Origin: Nitrospirota bacterium | GTDB taxonomy: Bacteria > Nitrospirota > JACRHJ01 | Length of the DNA stretch: 64,000 bases | Direction: 5' to 3' | Assembly (NCBI GenBank): GCA_021784575.1 | Contig: JAJYHX010000003.1 | Span: 186,001-250,000, forward strand | Part shown: positions 17,113-25,440 of the stretch, in pieces | Position numbering within the stretch: position 1 is the first letter of the stretch | Layout: every line of letters starts with the position of its first letter | Translations under genes and position numbers: made by a program | The notes under the pieces: model-generated | Seen by the model: the letters and a program-made list of their open reading frames with translations, nothing else | Database searches by the model: none | What the model was told of the DNA's origin: nothing

Positions 17113-19227
17113 TTATTCCCCGCAACCCCCGCAGAATATCTTACTATACATCCCCTTCTGGCGGTTTTCCAGCCGGATTTCATCCGTCCTCGTGCGGCCC
17201 CGCGTAATGACGGAGCGGTACATCGACAGCGCCCAGAGCGGGAAATATTTGCTGTACATGTGGTATCGGAGATAAAAAACGCGCGGGAAACCCGTGCCGG
17301 TATAGTCGTCTTCGTCCCAATACCCGTAGCGGTTCTGCGTATTCAGTAGGTATTCCACTCCGCGCCTGACTTCCGGAGACGACGCCTCGCCCGCGGATAT
17401 AAGCCCTATAAGCGCCCAGGCTGTCTGTGAGGAGGTGGAGTTGCAGTCCGGGGCGGAGAGCGGGTCGCTATAGGTGTCGCATGACTCGCCCCAGCCGCCG
17501 TCTTCGTGCTGGCGGCTTTTAAGCCACCTCACGGCCTTCCTGACATATTCCCTGTCCATGTCCTCGCCTATCAGTCTGAGCCCCGCGAGCACCGACCACG
17601 TGCCGTAGATATAGTTCACTCCCCAGCGCCCGTACCAGGAGCCGTCCTGCTCCTGCTCTCTCAGCAGGAAGTCGTGCGCCGCCTTCGCGGGGCCGTAGGA
17701 GAGGTCGAGCCCCATCAGGCCCATTATCTCCAGGGCGCGGCCCGTAAGGTCGGACGTGGACGGGTCGAGAAGCGCGCCGTGGTCGGCGAACGGGATATGG
17801 TTGAATATGAGCTTGTTGTTGTCCTTGTCGAACGCGCCCCAGCCGCCGTCGCTGCACTGCATCTTCACAAGCCACTCGAACGCGGCGGTGATGCGCCGAA
17901 GCTTCTTCTCCTCCTCGAACGTCTTTACCTTGAGGAGCGCGAGCAGAACCATCGATGTATCGTCGTTGTCGGGATAGAACTCGTTCTCGAACTGGAAATA
18001 CCAGCCGCCCGGGTCTGCGTCCGGGACCTTGACTTTCCAGTCTCCCCTCGTGGAGGTCTGCTTTCTGAAGAGCCAGTCCGCCGCATGGCGGAAACTGCCG
18101 TGGCTGGCGGGAAGGCCTGCCTCGAACAGCGCGTTTATGGCGATGGGCGTATCCCATACCGGAGAGACGCACGGCTGGAGGCACATGGAGTCGTCTCCAA
18201 GCTCCACTTCGAGGTCTTCTATCGACTTGAACGCCTGCTCAAGCAGAGGGTCTCCGTCCGGATGTCCCATAAGTTTCAGCGCGACGACGGAATTGGCCAT
18301 GGCCGGATATATCCCGCCAAGGCCTCCTTCACCCTTCATGCGCTCGACAGTCCATTTATAGGCCTCCGTAAGACCCATAGTCCGGAGAGCCTTGTTGGCG
18401 TGTCTCTCGTAGAACCTGAAGAAGCTGTCCAGGGTAATGAATGCGTTCTTCCATGTGAAGAGCTTCTTTTCTTTCTTAAACCTCTGGTCGCGGTTCCGGC
18501 AGTTATCCCGGTCGTCCCTGTCGGCAAAGAGCTCCGCGATTCCCATCTCGGGCGGGAGCGCCATTACGGGTTTCTTGTCGAATATGATAAGCAGAGGGAC
18601 AAGCACCGTCCTTGACCAGTATGATATTTCGTATATGTTGAAATAGAACCAGGAGGGCAGGAGCATTATCTCGACAGGCATACAGGGGACGCCGTCCCAC
18701 GGATACTGGCCGAACATGGCAAGCGTTATCTTCGTGAAGACGTTCGCCCGGATAAGCCCGCCGTTCTTAAGGACGTTCTCACGCGCGCGCGCCATGAAAG
18801 GCTCTTCGGCGGATACGCCCGCGAGCTTGAGAGCGAAATATGCCTTGATTGTGGCCGAAATATCGGAAGACCCGCCGCGGTAGATATACCAGCCGCCGTC
18901 TTCCATCTGGATGGATTTAATATACTCGACAAGGCGTTCTTCCCTTGCCTCGTCCACGCGGCCAAGGAAACGGCGAAGCATGAGGTATTCGGCGGGTATG
19001 GTGGCGTCCGCCTCGAGCTGGTCAACCCAGAACCCTTCCACCGGGTCCTGCACGCCCAGCAGGTATCTCATGGCCTTGTCCACCGTATTATCCAGCCCGG
19101 CGGAAATACCGCCCGCCCTGCCGACAGCCCGGCCTCCCTGCGTCAGACTTTCGGTTAACCGGTCTTCGGCGGAGTTGCCAGGCTCCCCGTCGTCATACGG
19201 CCGCCTTAGTCGGCTGAACTCGTCCAT
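17113..19227 (-). CDS. shc: Squalene-hopene cyclase
   Basis: 704 residues from the ATG at 19227, preferred over an upstream TTG because AAGGGAGGGGC stands directly before it. The catalytic DxDD motif is present as DNDDT at about residues 419-423, and several QW-type repeats are visible (GGWGAF, GSWYGRW, GGWGESCDTYSD, YGYWDEDDYTG near the end). The enzyme cyclises squalene to hopene at the inner membrane, the first committed step in hopanoid synthesis. Slightly longer than the ~630-residue Alicyclobacillus enzyme because of an N-terminal extension of low complexity. Transcribed from its own promoter, followed by hpnG. Confidence 0.97.
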   Translation of the reverse strand: MDEFSRLRRPYDDGEPGNSAEDRLTESLTQGGRAVGRAGGISAGLDNTVDKAMRYLLGVQDPVEGFWVDQLEADATIPAEYLMLRRFLGRVDEAREERLVEYIKSIQMEDGGWYIYRGGSSDISATIKAYFALKLAGVSAEEPFMARARENVLKNGGLIRANVFTKITLAMFGQYPWDGVPCMPVEIMLLPSWFYFNIYEISYWSRTVLVPLLIIFDKKPVMALPPEMGIAELFADRDDRDNCRNRDQRFKKEKKLFTWKNAFITLDSFFRFYERHANKALRTMGLTEAYKWTVERMKGEGGLGGIYPAMANSVVALKLMGHPDGDPLLEQAFKSIEDLEVELGDDSMCLQPCVSPVWDTPIAINALFEAGLPASHGSFRHAADWLFRKQTSTRGDWKVKVPDADPGGWYFQFENEFYPDNDDTSMVLLALLKVKTFEEEKKLRRITAAFEWLVKMQCSDGGWGAFDKDNNKLIFNHIPFADHGALLDPSTSDLTGRALEIMGLMGLDLSYGPAKAAHDFLLREQEQDGSWYGRWGVNYIYGTWSVLAGLRLIGEDMDREYVRKAVRWLKSRQHEDGGWGESCDTYSDPLSAPDCNSTSSQTAWALIGLISAGEASSPEVRRGVEYLLNTQNRYGYWDEDDYTGTGFPRVFYLRYHMYSKYFPLWALSMYRSVITRGRTRTDEIRLENRQKGMYSKIFCGGCGE

Positions 19228-19299
19228 GCCCCTCCCTTCACGATAATTCTTCAAATTTTATAAGCAGTTGAACTGTCCGTAAAGCTGGACGACGTTCCA

Positions 19300-19327
19300 A
19301 TTATACTTCTTCAAAAGCTTATGTCAA
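19300..19327 (-). promoter_or_regulatory. Consensus sigma-70 promoter for shc
   Basis: On the minus strand TTGACA (19327-19322) and TATAAT (19305-19300) are both perfect, with a 16-base spacer. The transcript would start near 19293, leaving a leader of about 65 bases before the shc start. It lies in the gap after hpnH, so shc, hpnG and the methyltransferase can be made apart from the upstream genes. Confidence 0.8.
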
Positions 19328-19368
19328 GTAAAGTCGCAAAAATAAAAAAAACTTAACAATTCCCTTAA

Positions 19369-20337
19369 TCAACTAAAATTCCATTTTATAAGCTCCAGGA
19401 TGTCTTTCAAATTCCTGCCGGCCTCCTCGACCGCCGTCGGTTCAACGCCGCAGTGCATCATGCAGTTTTTGCACCTCGGGTCTTTCCTCTCCACGAACCT
19501 GTCCCACTCCGTGCTCTCGATAAGCTCCCGGAAGGTCTTGTAGTGCCTGTCGGTAATGAGATAGCACGGGCCCTTCCAGCCCTGCGGGTTTACGGTAACG
19601 CTGCCCCAGGGGGTGCATTTGAGGTCGCGCTCCCCTGCCAGGAAATGCATGTAGAGCGGGGTGTTTACGAAACGGTATTTCTCCGCCAATTTGAATACTT
19701 CCCTGAACTTCTTCCTGCTTTCCCCGCGCTCAAGGAAAATGTCTTTTTCGACCGCCTCGTACGAGAAGCCGGGCGTAACGAGGAAGCCGTCCACCCCGAG
19801 CGCGGTAAGCCTATTAAACAGCTCCTCGATTTCCTTTATATCCGTTTCCTTGTAGAGCGTGGTATTTACAATCAGCCTGTGGCCCCTGGCCTTTGCCTCG
19901 GAGATAGCCTTTGTCTGGACATCGAATATGCCCTTGCGGCCTCTTGTAAATTCCTGCGTCTTCTCAAGCCCGTCGATGGAGATTGTGAACGTCAGGTATG
20001 GAGACGGAACAAATTTATCGAGCGAGGCGGACAGCTTGATGGCGTTGGTGCAGAACTGTATATGCCTTTTCATGGCGATGAGCTCGGATACAAGCTCTCC
20101 AACCTGCGGGTACATGAGCGGCTCGCCTCCGCAGACGGATATAACGGGCGCGCCGCATTCCCTTGCCGCGCCTATGCACTCGTCGAGCGTCATCATGTCC
20201 TGGAGCGTATCCTTGTATTCCCGTATCCTGCCGCAGCCGATGCAGGAGAGGTTGCACAGGTGAAGCGGCTCCAGCATCAGGACGAGGGGGAACTTTTTAA
20301 TGCCTTTTATCTTGTTCTTGACGATATACTTCGTCAT
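19369..20337 (-). CDS. hpnH: Adenosyl-hopene transferase HpnH (radical SAM)
   Basis: 322 residues from the ATG at 20337; the open frame continues to 20454 but only through a palindromic repeat. The radical SAM cysteines are Cys28, Cys32 and Cys35 (CNLSCIGC), preceded by the family-typical PLVLMLEPLHLC. GGEPLMYP follows. A C-terminal set CKNCMMHCG resembles an extra Cys motif. HpnH adds 5'-deoxyadenosyl to diploptene, giving adenosylhopane, which HpnG then processes. It lies 128 bases after the B12-type radical SAM gene and just before shc. The ribosome binding site is weak. Confidence 0.92.
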   Translation of the reverse strand: MTKYIVKNKIKGIKKFPLVLMLEPLHLCNLSCIGCGRIREYKDTLQDMMTLDECIGAARECGAPVISVCGGEPLMYPQVGELVSELIAMKRHIQFCTNAIKLSASLDKFVPSPYLTFTISIDGLEKTQEFTRGRKGIFDVQTKAISEAKARGHRLIVNTTLYKETDIKEIEELFNRLTALGVDGFLVTPGFSYEAVEKDIFLERGESRKKFREVFKLAEKYRFVNTPLYMHFLAGERDLKCTPWGSVTVNPQGWKGPCYLITDRHYKTFRELIESTEWDRFVERKDPRCKNCMMHCGVEPTAVEEAGRNLKDILELIKWNFS

Positions 20338-20405
20338 GGAAACGTTCAATTGCACCGGGTGACGCAATTCAAAACCTCCAACCACCGTGTTCGTAAAGAT
20401 AAAAA

Positions 20406-20463
20406 CCGTGTTCGTGTTCGTGGCGAAATTTAAGAATTCAGATTCCACGAACACGAAACACGG
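20406..20463. repeat. Palindromic repeat, CCGTGTTCGTG type
   Basis: CCGTGTTCGTGTTCGTGG at 20406-20423 and CCACGAACACGAAACACGG at 20445-20463 are inverted complements except for one extra base, with an AT-rich centre. Partial direct copies of the arm occur just upstream (20385-20393) and in the gap at 22437-22445; a related pair of arms flanks the repeat at 57863-57980. Confidence 0.7.
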
Positions 20464-20465
20464 CC

Positions 20466-21767
20466 TTAGTAGTAATCCACCGGGTCTTTCTTATGCCTTA
20501 CCGCCCACCAGAATATCAGGTTGCTCGGAAGCCCCTGCCACATGTACGCGTTCGGAGGGGCCAGGAACCTCCTGAAGATTTTCGGTATAGAATAGAACTC
20601 CTCGAAGCAGTTCCATACGCCGTCCTCAACCTGCTTCGGAGTCATGTTCCTGGGCGTAAACAGGCATTCCATGCCAAGATACCTGTCCGCCATCGGGTTG
20701 ATGACGCGCCCTTCCTCTTCAAGCTTTTTCCTCATGGCGGTCCCGGTGCGCGGAGTTACCGTATTGAAGAACGCCATCGGGGCCTTTACCTGTCTTAAGA
20801 AGTCCATCGTCTCGGCGAATATTTCCGGGGTATCTTCGTCGAGCCCGAAGAGGAAATTCAGGGAGTAGAATATGCCCCGCTTCTCAAGCGCGCGGAGCAT
20901 CGCGCTATATTCCTTTACGGTATTCTGCTTTTTGTTGACGGAGCCCAGGCTTTTCTGCGAGACGGATTCGATGCCTATGTTTACATGGTAGACGCCGGCC
21001 TTGATGGCGAGATCGAGTATCTCCGCGTCCCTTGAGGTATTAATCGTCCAGAGGCAGCTCCATTTGACGCCAAGCGGCGCCATCGCCCTGAAAAGCTCGC
21101 GGGCGTATTCGCGGTTGCCCGTGATGTTGTCGTCCACCACCTGTATCTTCCTTGTCGGTATCCGCTTTATATCCTCGATTACCTCCGGGACCGGCCTGTG
21201 CCGGTACGTCCCGCCGTAGAACACGGGCACTTCGCAGAAGCTGCACTTGAACGGACAGCCGCGCGTCGTCTGGAGCGGCAGGAACGGCACGAAATATTTC
21301 CTGAGGTCGAGCAGTTCCCATCGCGGGAGCGGGAGGTTCTTCAGGTCATGGAACCTGTCCGCCTTGTAGCGCCGCTTCATCCTGCCGTCTTTGAAGTCCG
21401 TAAGGAGCTGCTCCCAGACATATTCGGCTTCACCCTCGACAACGGCGTCGCAATGCTCCAGACATTCCTCCGGCAGGAGCGTCGCATGGAAACCGCCCAT
21501 AACGACCGGCACGCCTTTCTTCCTGAACCTGTCCGCAATATGATACGCGCGCGACGAACTCGCTATGGCAACCGAGAGGGCGACAAGGTCGTATCCGCCG
21601 TCGTAGTTTATCTCGGAAAGCCGGTCGTCGAGGAGCTCTATATCCACCCACTTTGGCGTCAATCCCGCCATGTAAGGCAGCGCAAGACCCATTATCCATC
21701 GGCGCGGGGTCTTGTATGGAGTGCCGTCCTTGAAGACGGTCGTCGGTTGTATCATAAGCAGCTTCAT
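20466..21767 (-). CDS. B12-binding-type radical SAM enzyme in the hopanoid locus
   Basis: 433 residues. The first ~150 form a Rossmann-like cobalamin-binding-type domain; the classical DxHxxG is not obvious, so cobalamin binding is uncertain. The radical SAM cluster cysteines are Cys171, Cys175 and Cys178 (CPFKCSFC). The last ~100 residues (PRNMTP, FYSIPKIFRR) resemble the C-terminal extension of many B12-type radical SAM methylases. It does not match the N-termini I know for HpnP (C-2 methylase), HpnR (C-3 methylase) or HpnJ. It lies 6 bases after the MlaC/HpnM gene and upstream of hpnH, so a hopanoid-modifying or lipid-modifying role is inferred. Confidence 0.8.
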   Translation of the reverse strand: MKLLMIQPTTVFKDGTPYKTPRRWIMGLALPYMAGLTPKWVDIELLDDRLSEINYDGGYDLVALSVAIASSSRAYHIADRFRKKGVPVVMGGFHATLLPEECLEHCDAVVEGEAEYVWEQLLTDFKDGRMKRRYKADRFHDLKNLPLPRWELLDLRKYFVPFLPLQTTRGCPFKCSFCEVPVFYGGTYRHRPVPEVIEDIKRIPTRKIQVVDDNITGNREYARELFRAMAPLGVKWSCLWTINTSRDAEILDLAIKAGVYHVNIGIESVSQKSLGSVNKKQNTVKEYSAMLRALEKRGIFYSLNFLFGLDEDTPEIFAETMDFLRQVKAPMAFFNTVTPRTGTAMRKKLEEEGRVINPMADRYLGMECLFTPRNMTPKQVEDGVWNCFEEFYSIPKIFRRFLAPPNAYMWQGLPSNLIFWWAVRHKKDPVDYY

Positions 21768-21773
21768 AGGCGG

Positions 21774-22406
21774 CTACTTTGCCCTTTTCCCGCCGCCGGG
21801 AGCGGCCATCTCTTCCGATTCCTGCTTCGTCTTCATCTTCTTCACCAGGTTCGCGTACGACGAGGAACGGATTATCTTGTTAAACTGGACGCGGTAGTTA
21901 TTGACCAGCGAGACGTGCTCGATTACGATATCGTATACCCACCACTGTCCGTTCTTGTTGATAAGCCTGTAATTTACAGGTATCTTCTCGTGGCGCTTGG
22001 TTATGATGTCGGAGTCCACAGTAGCGTAGCCGTCGGTAATTTTTTCTCCGGTGTAGTTAATCTTTTCGTTGGTGTATCCCTCTATCCGGTTTATATATGA
22101 GCGCTCCAGGAGGTCCGAGAAAAGCTTTACAAAGTCGTTCTTCTCCTGAGGAGTCCTCTGTCGCCAGAAGATTGCAAGCGAGCGCCTGGCCATCTCCCTG
22201 TAATCGAATACGGTGCTCGCCAGCGCCATTATCTTCTTCCTTCTCGCCATTTCGTGGGCAGGGCCTTTAAGCTTCGGGTTCTTGAGCACTGCGATTACCT
22301 TGTCTGCGGCGGTCTTCACCCTTTCCGTCGGCGCCCCGGCAAATGCGCCCTGGGCCATGGCCATAATCAAAAACACCGGCAGAACTGCATAAATCAGTTT
22401 TTTCAT
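21774..22406 (-). CDS. MlaC/HpnM-family periplasmic lipid-binding protein
   Basis: 210 residues from the ATG at 22406 with AAGGAG in front. An N-terminal signal peptide (KKLIYAVLPVFLIMAMAQGAFA) indicates export to the periplasm. The body matches the MlaC/Ttg2D family, with TVFDYREMARRSLAIFWRQ and the C-terminal VNYRLINKNGQWWVYDIVIEHVSLVNNYRVQF. MlaC ferries lipids between the outer membrane and the MlaFED complex; the hopanoid-associated version is called HpnM. Both names fit here because mlaFED lie upstream and hopanoid genes downstream. Confidence 0.9.
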   Translation of the reverse strand: MKKLIYAVLPVFLIMAMAQGAFAGAPTERVKTAADKVIAVLKNPKLKGPAHEMARRKKIMALASTVFDYREMARRSLAIFWRQRTPQEKNDFVKLFSDLLERSYINRIEGYTNEKINYTGEKITDGYATVDSDIITKRHEKIPVNYRLINKNGQWWVYDIVIEHVSLVNNYRVQFNKIIRSSSYANLVKKMKTKQESEEMAAPGGGKRAK

Positions 22407-22563
22407 GTTATCTCCTTTCTTGAAAAAGCCGTATTTCGTGTTCGTAAAAAGACAACTGTCATTCCTGGCGACTATATACGCGCTCGTCATTCCCGAATGA
22501 TTTATCGGAAATCCAGAGATTTTAAAAAGTCACTGGCCCCCCGTTCTCACGGAGGTGACAGAC

Positions 22564-24042
22564 TTATTCCCCTCCCGCCTGCTTCTCCTGCTTCTCCTGC
22601 TTCTCCTGCTTCTCCATCTCCTCCACTGCCTTCATCGGGTTTTTGTCTACTGTATAGGGTATTTCGTATGCGTCCTCCCCGGTGGCATGGTCGAGGTTCG
22701 CTATCGCCATGCGCTGGTTGAATACGGCGCGGAAGTAATCGGCGCGAATCTTGGCATATGCCTTTACGGAGTCCGCTATGTCCCTGGCGCCGCCTACGCC
22801 GAGGTCGAAATTGGAAAGGGATGCGACCACCCACTGTTTCGCCTTCGTATACGAGTCGTCAAGGGATTTAATCTGGCTATTGGCCTCGACCAGTTGGAGG
22901 TATGCCTGCTTCACCTGGAACGGCACGCCGCCCATTGCGTAAAGCTGTTTCATCTTAAGTTTCATGTATTCGGCCCTGGCCTCGGAGACCTTGCTCTTTC
23001 GTATGCCAAAGTCCATCCCCCACTTGAAGCCCACCACCGCGCCGCCGTATGCGTGGTTGAACTCGTCCGTGATGTACGGGTTGTTCAAGTGGTCCCGGTT
23101 CGTCGCCCCGGCGAGGGAATACAACCCGGCTATGAAGACCTGCGGGAAATAGTCCGCATACTTCGCTTTTATAAGATATTTTTTGGCGGCCAGCCCCTCC
23201 TTGAGTTGCAGGAACTCCAGCCGGTCTTTCATGGCCGCTTTTTTATAGGAATCGAAATCCCGGAGGTCTACCGTGGCGGGCACGAGGTATTTGTCCTTTA
23301 TGTCTATCTTCTTGCCCATGTTATTGGTCAACAACTGAAGCCCGTAGTATGCCTCGTTTATGCCCTCGTCCGCCATCGCCATATATTTCTTCAGTTCGCC
23401 CTGGTATGTCTGGAGCTTGTAGAGGTCCACTTCGTCCACGTTCGGCGCGCCCGCGTTGAGCTGGCGCTGAACCTTGTCCGTAGCCTTGTCGAGCTGGTCG
23501 CTTATGTCTTCCAGCAGCCCCTTGAGCTCCCTGCCCAGAAGCAGGCCCCAGTATGCCTCTTTAACCTGAAGAGCGACATCGGTGGCCTTCAGGCGCGCAC
23601 CGGCCTCATACGCCTTGACGCCGTGTCTTGCGGCCTCGCGGTAAGAGTCTATCTTCCCGAATGTGTAGATCGGCTGTATGAGGACAATGTCGGCGCGCCC
23701 GAATACGCCGTCGTATGACGGCCTGTTTATGTCCGTGGTGCTTTCGGGGTTTCCGTTGCTGCCGTTTAAGAGTCTCGCCCTTGGGGACAGGCTGCCGTAT
23801 GCTGTTAAATCTATGGTCGGGAATCTCGACGCGTCGGCCTGCTTCTGTTTGTCTCTGTAGACTTCGGCCTGAAATTCGGCTCCCTTTATCTCGGCGTTTA
23901 CCTTGATTGCCTGTTTTATGGCGTCGTTGAGGGAAAGTATTCTGACGTTATCCTGCGGAAATGCGGCGGGAACCGACGCGAACAACACAAGCGCGGCTGC
24001 CGCCGCGCCGAACAGAACAAGAAAAGATTTCCTCCCCTCCAT
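22564..24042 (-). CDS. TolC-family outer membrane channel protein
   Basis: 492 residues, start preceded by GGGAGGG. An N-terminal signal peptide (about residues 1-29) is followed by two long alpha-helical OEP halves with heptad-rich, coiled-coil stretches, as in TolC-type trimers that cross the periplasm. It sits between mlaD and the MlaC/HpnM gene, which is unusual: a TolC-type partner would let an MCE complex reach the outer membrane. The C-terminus ends in a Glu-Lys-Gln tandem repeat coded by 9-base DNA repeats at 22582-22617. Confidence 0.9.
   Translation of the reverse strand: MEGRKSFLVLFGAAAAALVLFASVPAAFPQDNVRILSLNDAIKQAIKVNAEIKGAEFQAEVYRDKQKQADASRFPTIDLTAYGSLSPRARLLNGSNGNPESTTDINRPSYDGVFGRADIVLIQPIYTFGKIDSYREAARHGVKAYEAGARLKATDVALQVKEAYWGLLLGRELKGLLEDISDQLDKATDKVQRQLNAGAPNVDEVDLYKLQTYQGELKKYMAMADEGINEAYYGLQLLTNNMGKKIDIKDKYLVPATVDLRDFDSYKKAAMKDRLEFLQLKEGLAAKKYLIKAKYADYFPQVFIAGLYSLAGATNRDHLNNPYITDEFNHAYGGAVVGFKWGMDFGIRKSKVSEARAEYMKLKMKQLYAMGGVPFQVKQAYLQLVEANSQIKSLDDSYTKAKQWVVASLSNFDLGVGGARDIADSVKAYAKIRADYFRAVFNQRMAIANLDHATGEDAYEIPYTVDKNPMKAVEEMEKQEKQEKQEKQAGGE
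22582..22617. repeat. 9-base tandem repeat in the TolC-family gene
   Basis: CTTCTCCTG is repeated three times in register (22582-22608) and followed by an imperfect fourth unit. In the minus-strand reading frame it codes Gln-Glu-Lys units at the extreme C-terminus. Slippage would change the number of tail units without a frameshift. Confidence 0.85.
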
Positions 24043-24056
24043 TTGCCCTCCCTTCA

Positions 24057-24152
24057 GTTACTTTCTTTTCAGGTTAAAAGAAAGTAACCCAAGAAAAGCC
24101 GGACAGTCCAGCTTTCTTTCGGTTACTTTTCTTTCACGAAAGAAAAGTAACC
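24057..24152. repeat. Two large palindromes between mlaD and the TolC gene
   Basis: GTTACTTTCTTTT (24057-24069) pairs with AAAAGAAAGTAAC (24076-24088), a perfect 13-base arm. GGTTACTTTTCTTTC (24121-24135) pairs with GAAAGAAAAGTAACC (24138-24152), a perfect 15-base arm with a 2-base loop, ending on the mlaD stop codon. A third, shorter member is at 15510-15533. Such hairpins could stabilise the upstream mRNA or lower expression of the downstream gene. Confidence 0.85.
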
Positions 24153-24592
24153 TATACTTTTCCGAATATGTAGTTTGCTATCAGACTCTCGAAATCTATC
24201 GCCGATTCGGTATCCTGGATTGTGGAACCGGCCACGAGCATCTTGCTGGAACCGCCGGGAGAGATGGAGACGTATTTCTCTCCGATCAGCCCCTTGGTCT
24301 TTATGGAGACCACGGAGTCGTCCGAGATCTTTACCCCCGGCTTCATCCTCATGCGGACAAGCGCCTGGTAGTCCTTGAGGGATATGTTCGTCACCCTGCC
24401 CACCTCCACCCCGGCTATCTCGACCTCCGCGCCCGTCTTAAGCCCGCCGATGTTGGAAAACTCGGCCTGGATGTCGTATCCCGTGTTGCCTATGACCTCG
24501 AGCTTGCCAAGCTTTATGGACAAGAAGGCCAGCGCCGCCAGGCCCACGAGAACAAAAACTCCGACAAGTATCTCAACACTGTCCTTTTTCAT
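24152..24592 (-). CDS. mlaD: MCE-domain lipid transport protein MlaD
   Basis: 146 residues. A single N-terminal membrane segment (about residues 8-25, VGVFVLVGLAALAFLSIKL) is followed by one MCE domain (GYDIQAEFSNIGGLKTGAEVEIAGVEVGRV reads as the family core). MlaD forms a hexameric ring in the periplasm through which lipids pass to or from MlaE. ATGA overlap with mlaF. Slightly shorter than E. coli MlaD (183) because it lacks the C-terminal tail. Confidence 0.93.
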   Translation of the reverse strand: MKKDSVEILVGVFVLVGLAALAFLSIKLGKLEVIGNTGYDIQAEFSNIGGLKTGAEVEIAGVEVGRVTNISLKDYQALVRMRMKPGVKISDDSVVSIKTKGLIGEKYVSISPGGSSKMLVAGSTIQDTESAIDFESLIANYIFGKV

Positions 24593-25341
24593 GCAATCCC
24601 TCCCGCCGAAACCTCTTCGGACAACCCGCGCACGAAACGCCGCACCTCCGGCACGCGCGAGTTTCTTATCTCGTCCGGCGTGCCTGTCTCTATCATGACA
24701 CCGCCGGAGAGCATCCCTATCCTGTCCGCCACTCCGAATATCTCCGGTATCTCGTGGCTTACGATAACCGCCGTAAAGCCGTACGTTTTCTTTCCCCAGA
24801 GGATGAGCCTGTGAACTGAATCCACGAGTATCGGGTCGAGCCCGGTCGTAGGTTCGTCGAAGAGCACGACCTCCGGCCTCATCACCAGGACGCGCGCAAA
24901 TGCCGCGCGTTTCTTCATCCCGCCGGATACCTCTTCGGGATATTTATGGCCCATCCCGGAGAGCCCCACTTTTTCAAGCTCCTCCTCGACACGGGCGTTT
25001 ATCTCTTTTTTCGAGAGCTTCGTCTTCTCCCTGAGCGGGAAGGCGATGTTCTCGTAAATAGTCATGGAATCGAAAAGCGCGCCTCCCTGGAAGAGATAGC
25101 CGGCGCGGTCGCGCATTTTATAAAGCGCCTGGCCCCTGAGGCCGCGGATGGACTTCCCGTCTATCAGAATATCGCCCGAATCGGCCTCCAGAAGACGCAT
25201 TATGACCTTCAGAAGGACGCTTTTACCCTGTCCGCTGCCGCCGATTACGGCGAAAATCTCGCCCGTCTCAACGGTAAGGGACACGCCTTTTAATACCGCC
25301 TGTCCGTCGAAGGACTTATGTATGTTTTTTACTTCAATCAT
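24589..25341 (-). CDS. mlaF: MlaF-type ABC transporter ATPase
   Basis: 250 residues from the ATG at 25341, where the conserved IEVKNIHKSFDG begins; the upstream extension passes through an intergenic repeat. Walker A is GGSGQGKS, the signature is VSGGMKKRAAFAR, and Walker B is LFDEPTTGLDP. It energises the MlaFEDB-type complex that moves lipids between the membranes. Its stop overlaps the mlaD start. Confidence 0.93.
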   Translation of the reverse strand: MIEVKNIHKSFDGQAVLKGVSLTVETGEIFAVIGGSGQGKSVLLKVIMRLLEADSGDILIDGKSIRGLRGQALYKMRDRAGYLFQGGALFDSMTIYENIAFPLREKTKLSKKEINARVEEELEKVGLSGMGHKYPEEVSGGMKKRAAFARVLVMRPEVVLFDEPTTGLDPILVDSVHRLILWGKKTYGFTAVIVSHEIPEIFGVADRIGMLSGGVMIETGTPDEIRNSRVPEVRRFVRGLSEEVSAGGIA

Positions 25342-25365
25342 CAATAAATCACCCAGGTTACACCC

Positions 25366-25436
25366 CCCTCTCCCGGAGGGCGAGGGGGATTTATTCAATG
25401 TCACTCTCCTCACGGGAGAGGGACCACGGGGTGAGG
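25366..25436. repeat. GC-rich inverted repeats between mlaF and mlaE
   Basis: The gap carries CCCCCTC/GAGGGGG and CTCTCC/GGGAGAG arms around TCCCGGAGGG, a CCCTCTCC/GGAGAGGG-type intergenic repeat common in many genomes. Its role here is unknown. Confidence 0.5.
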
Positions 25437-25440
25437 GAAA

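Noticed and set aside
22582-22617. CRISPR-like short repeats
   Set aside because: The units are only 9 bases, directly adjoining without spacers, and lie inside a reading frame.
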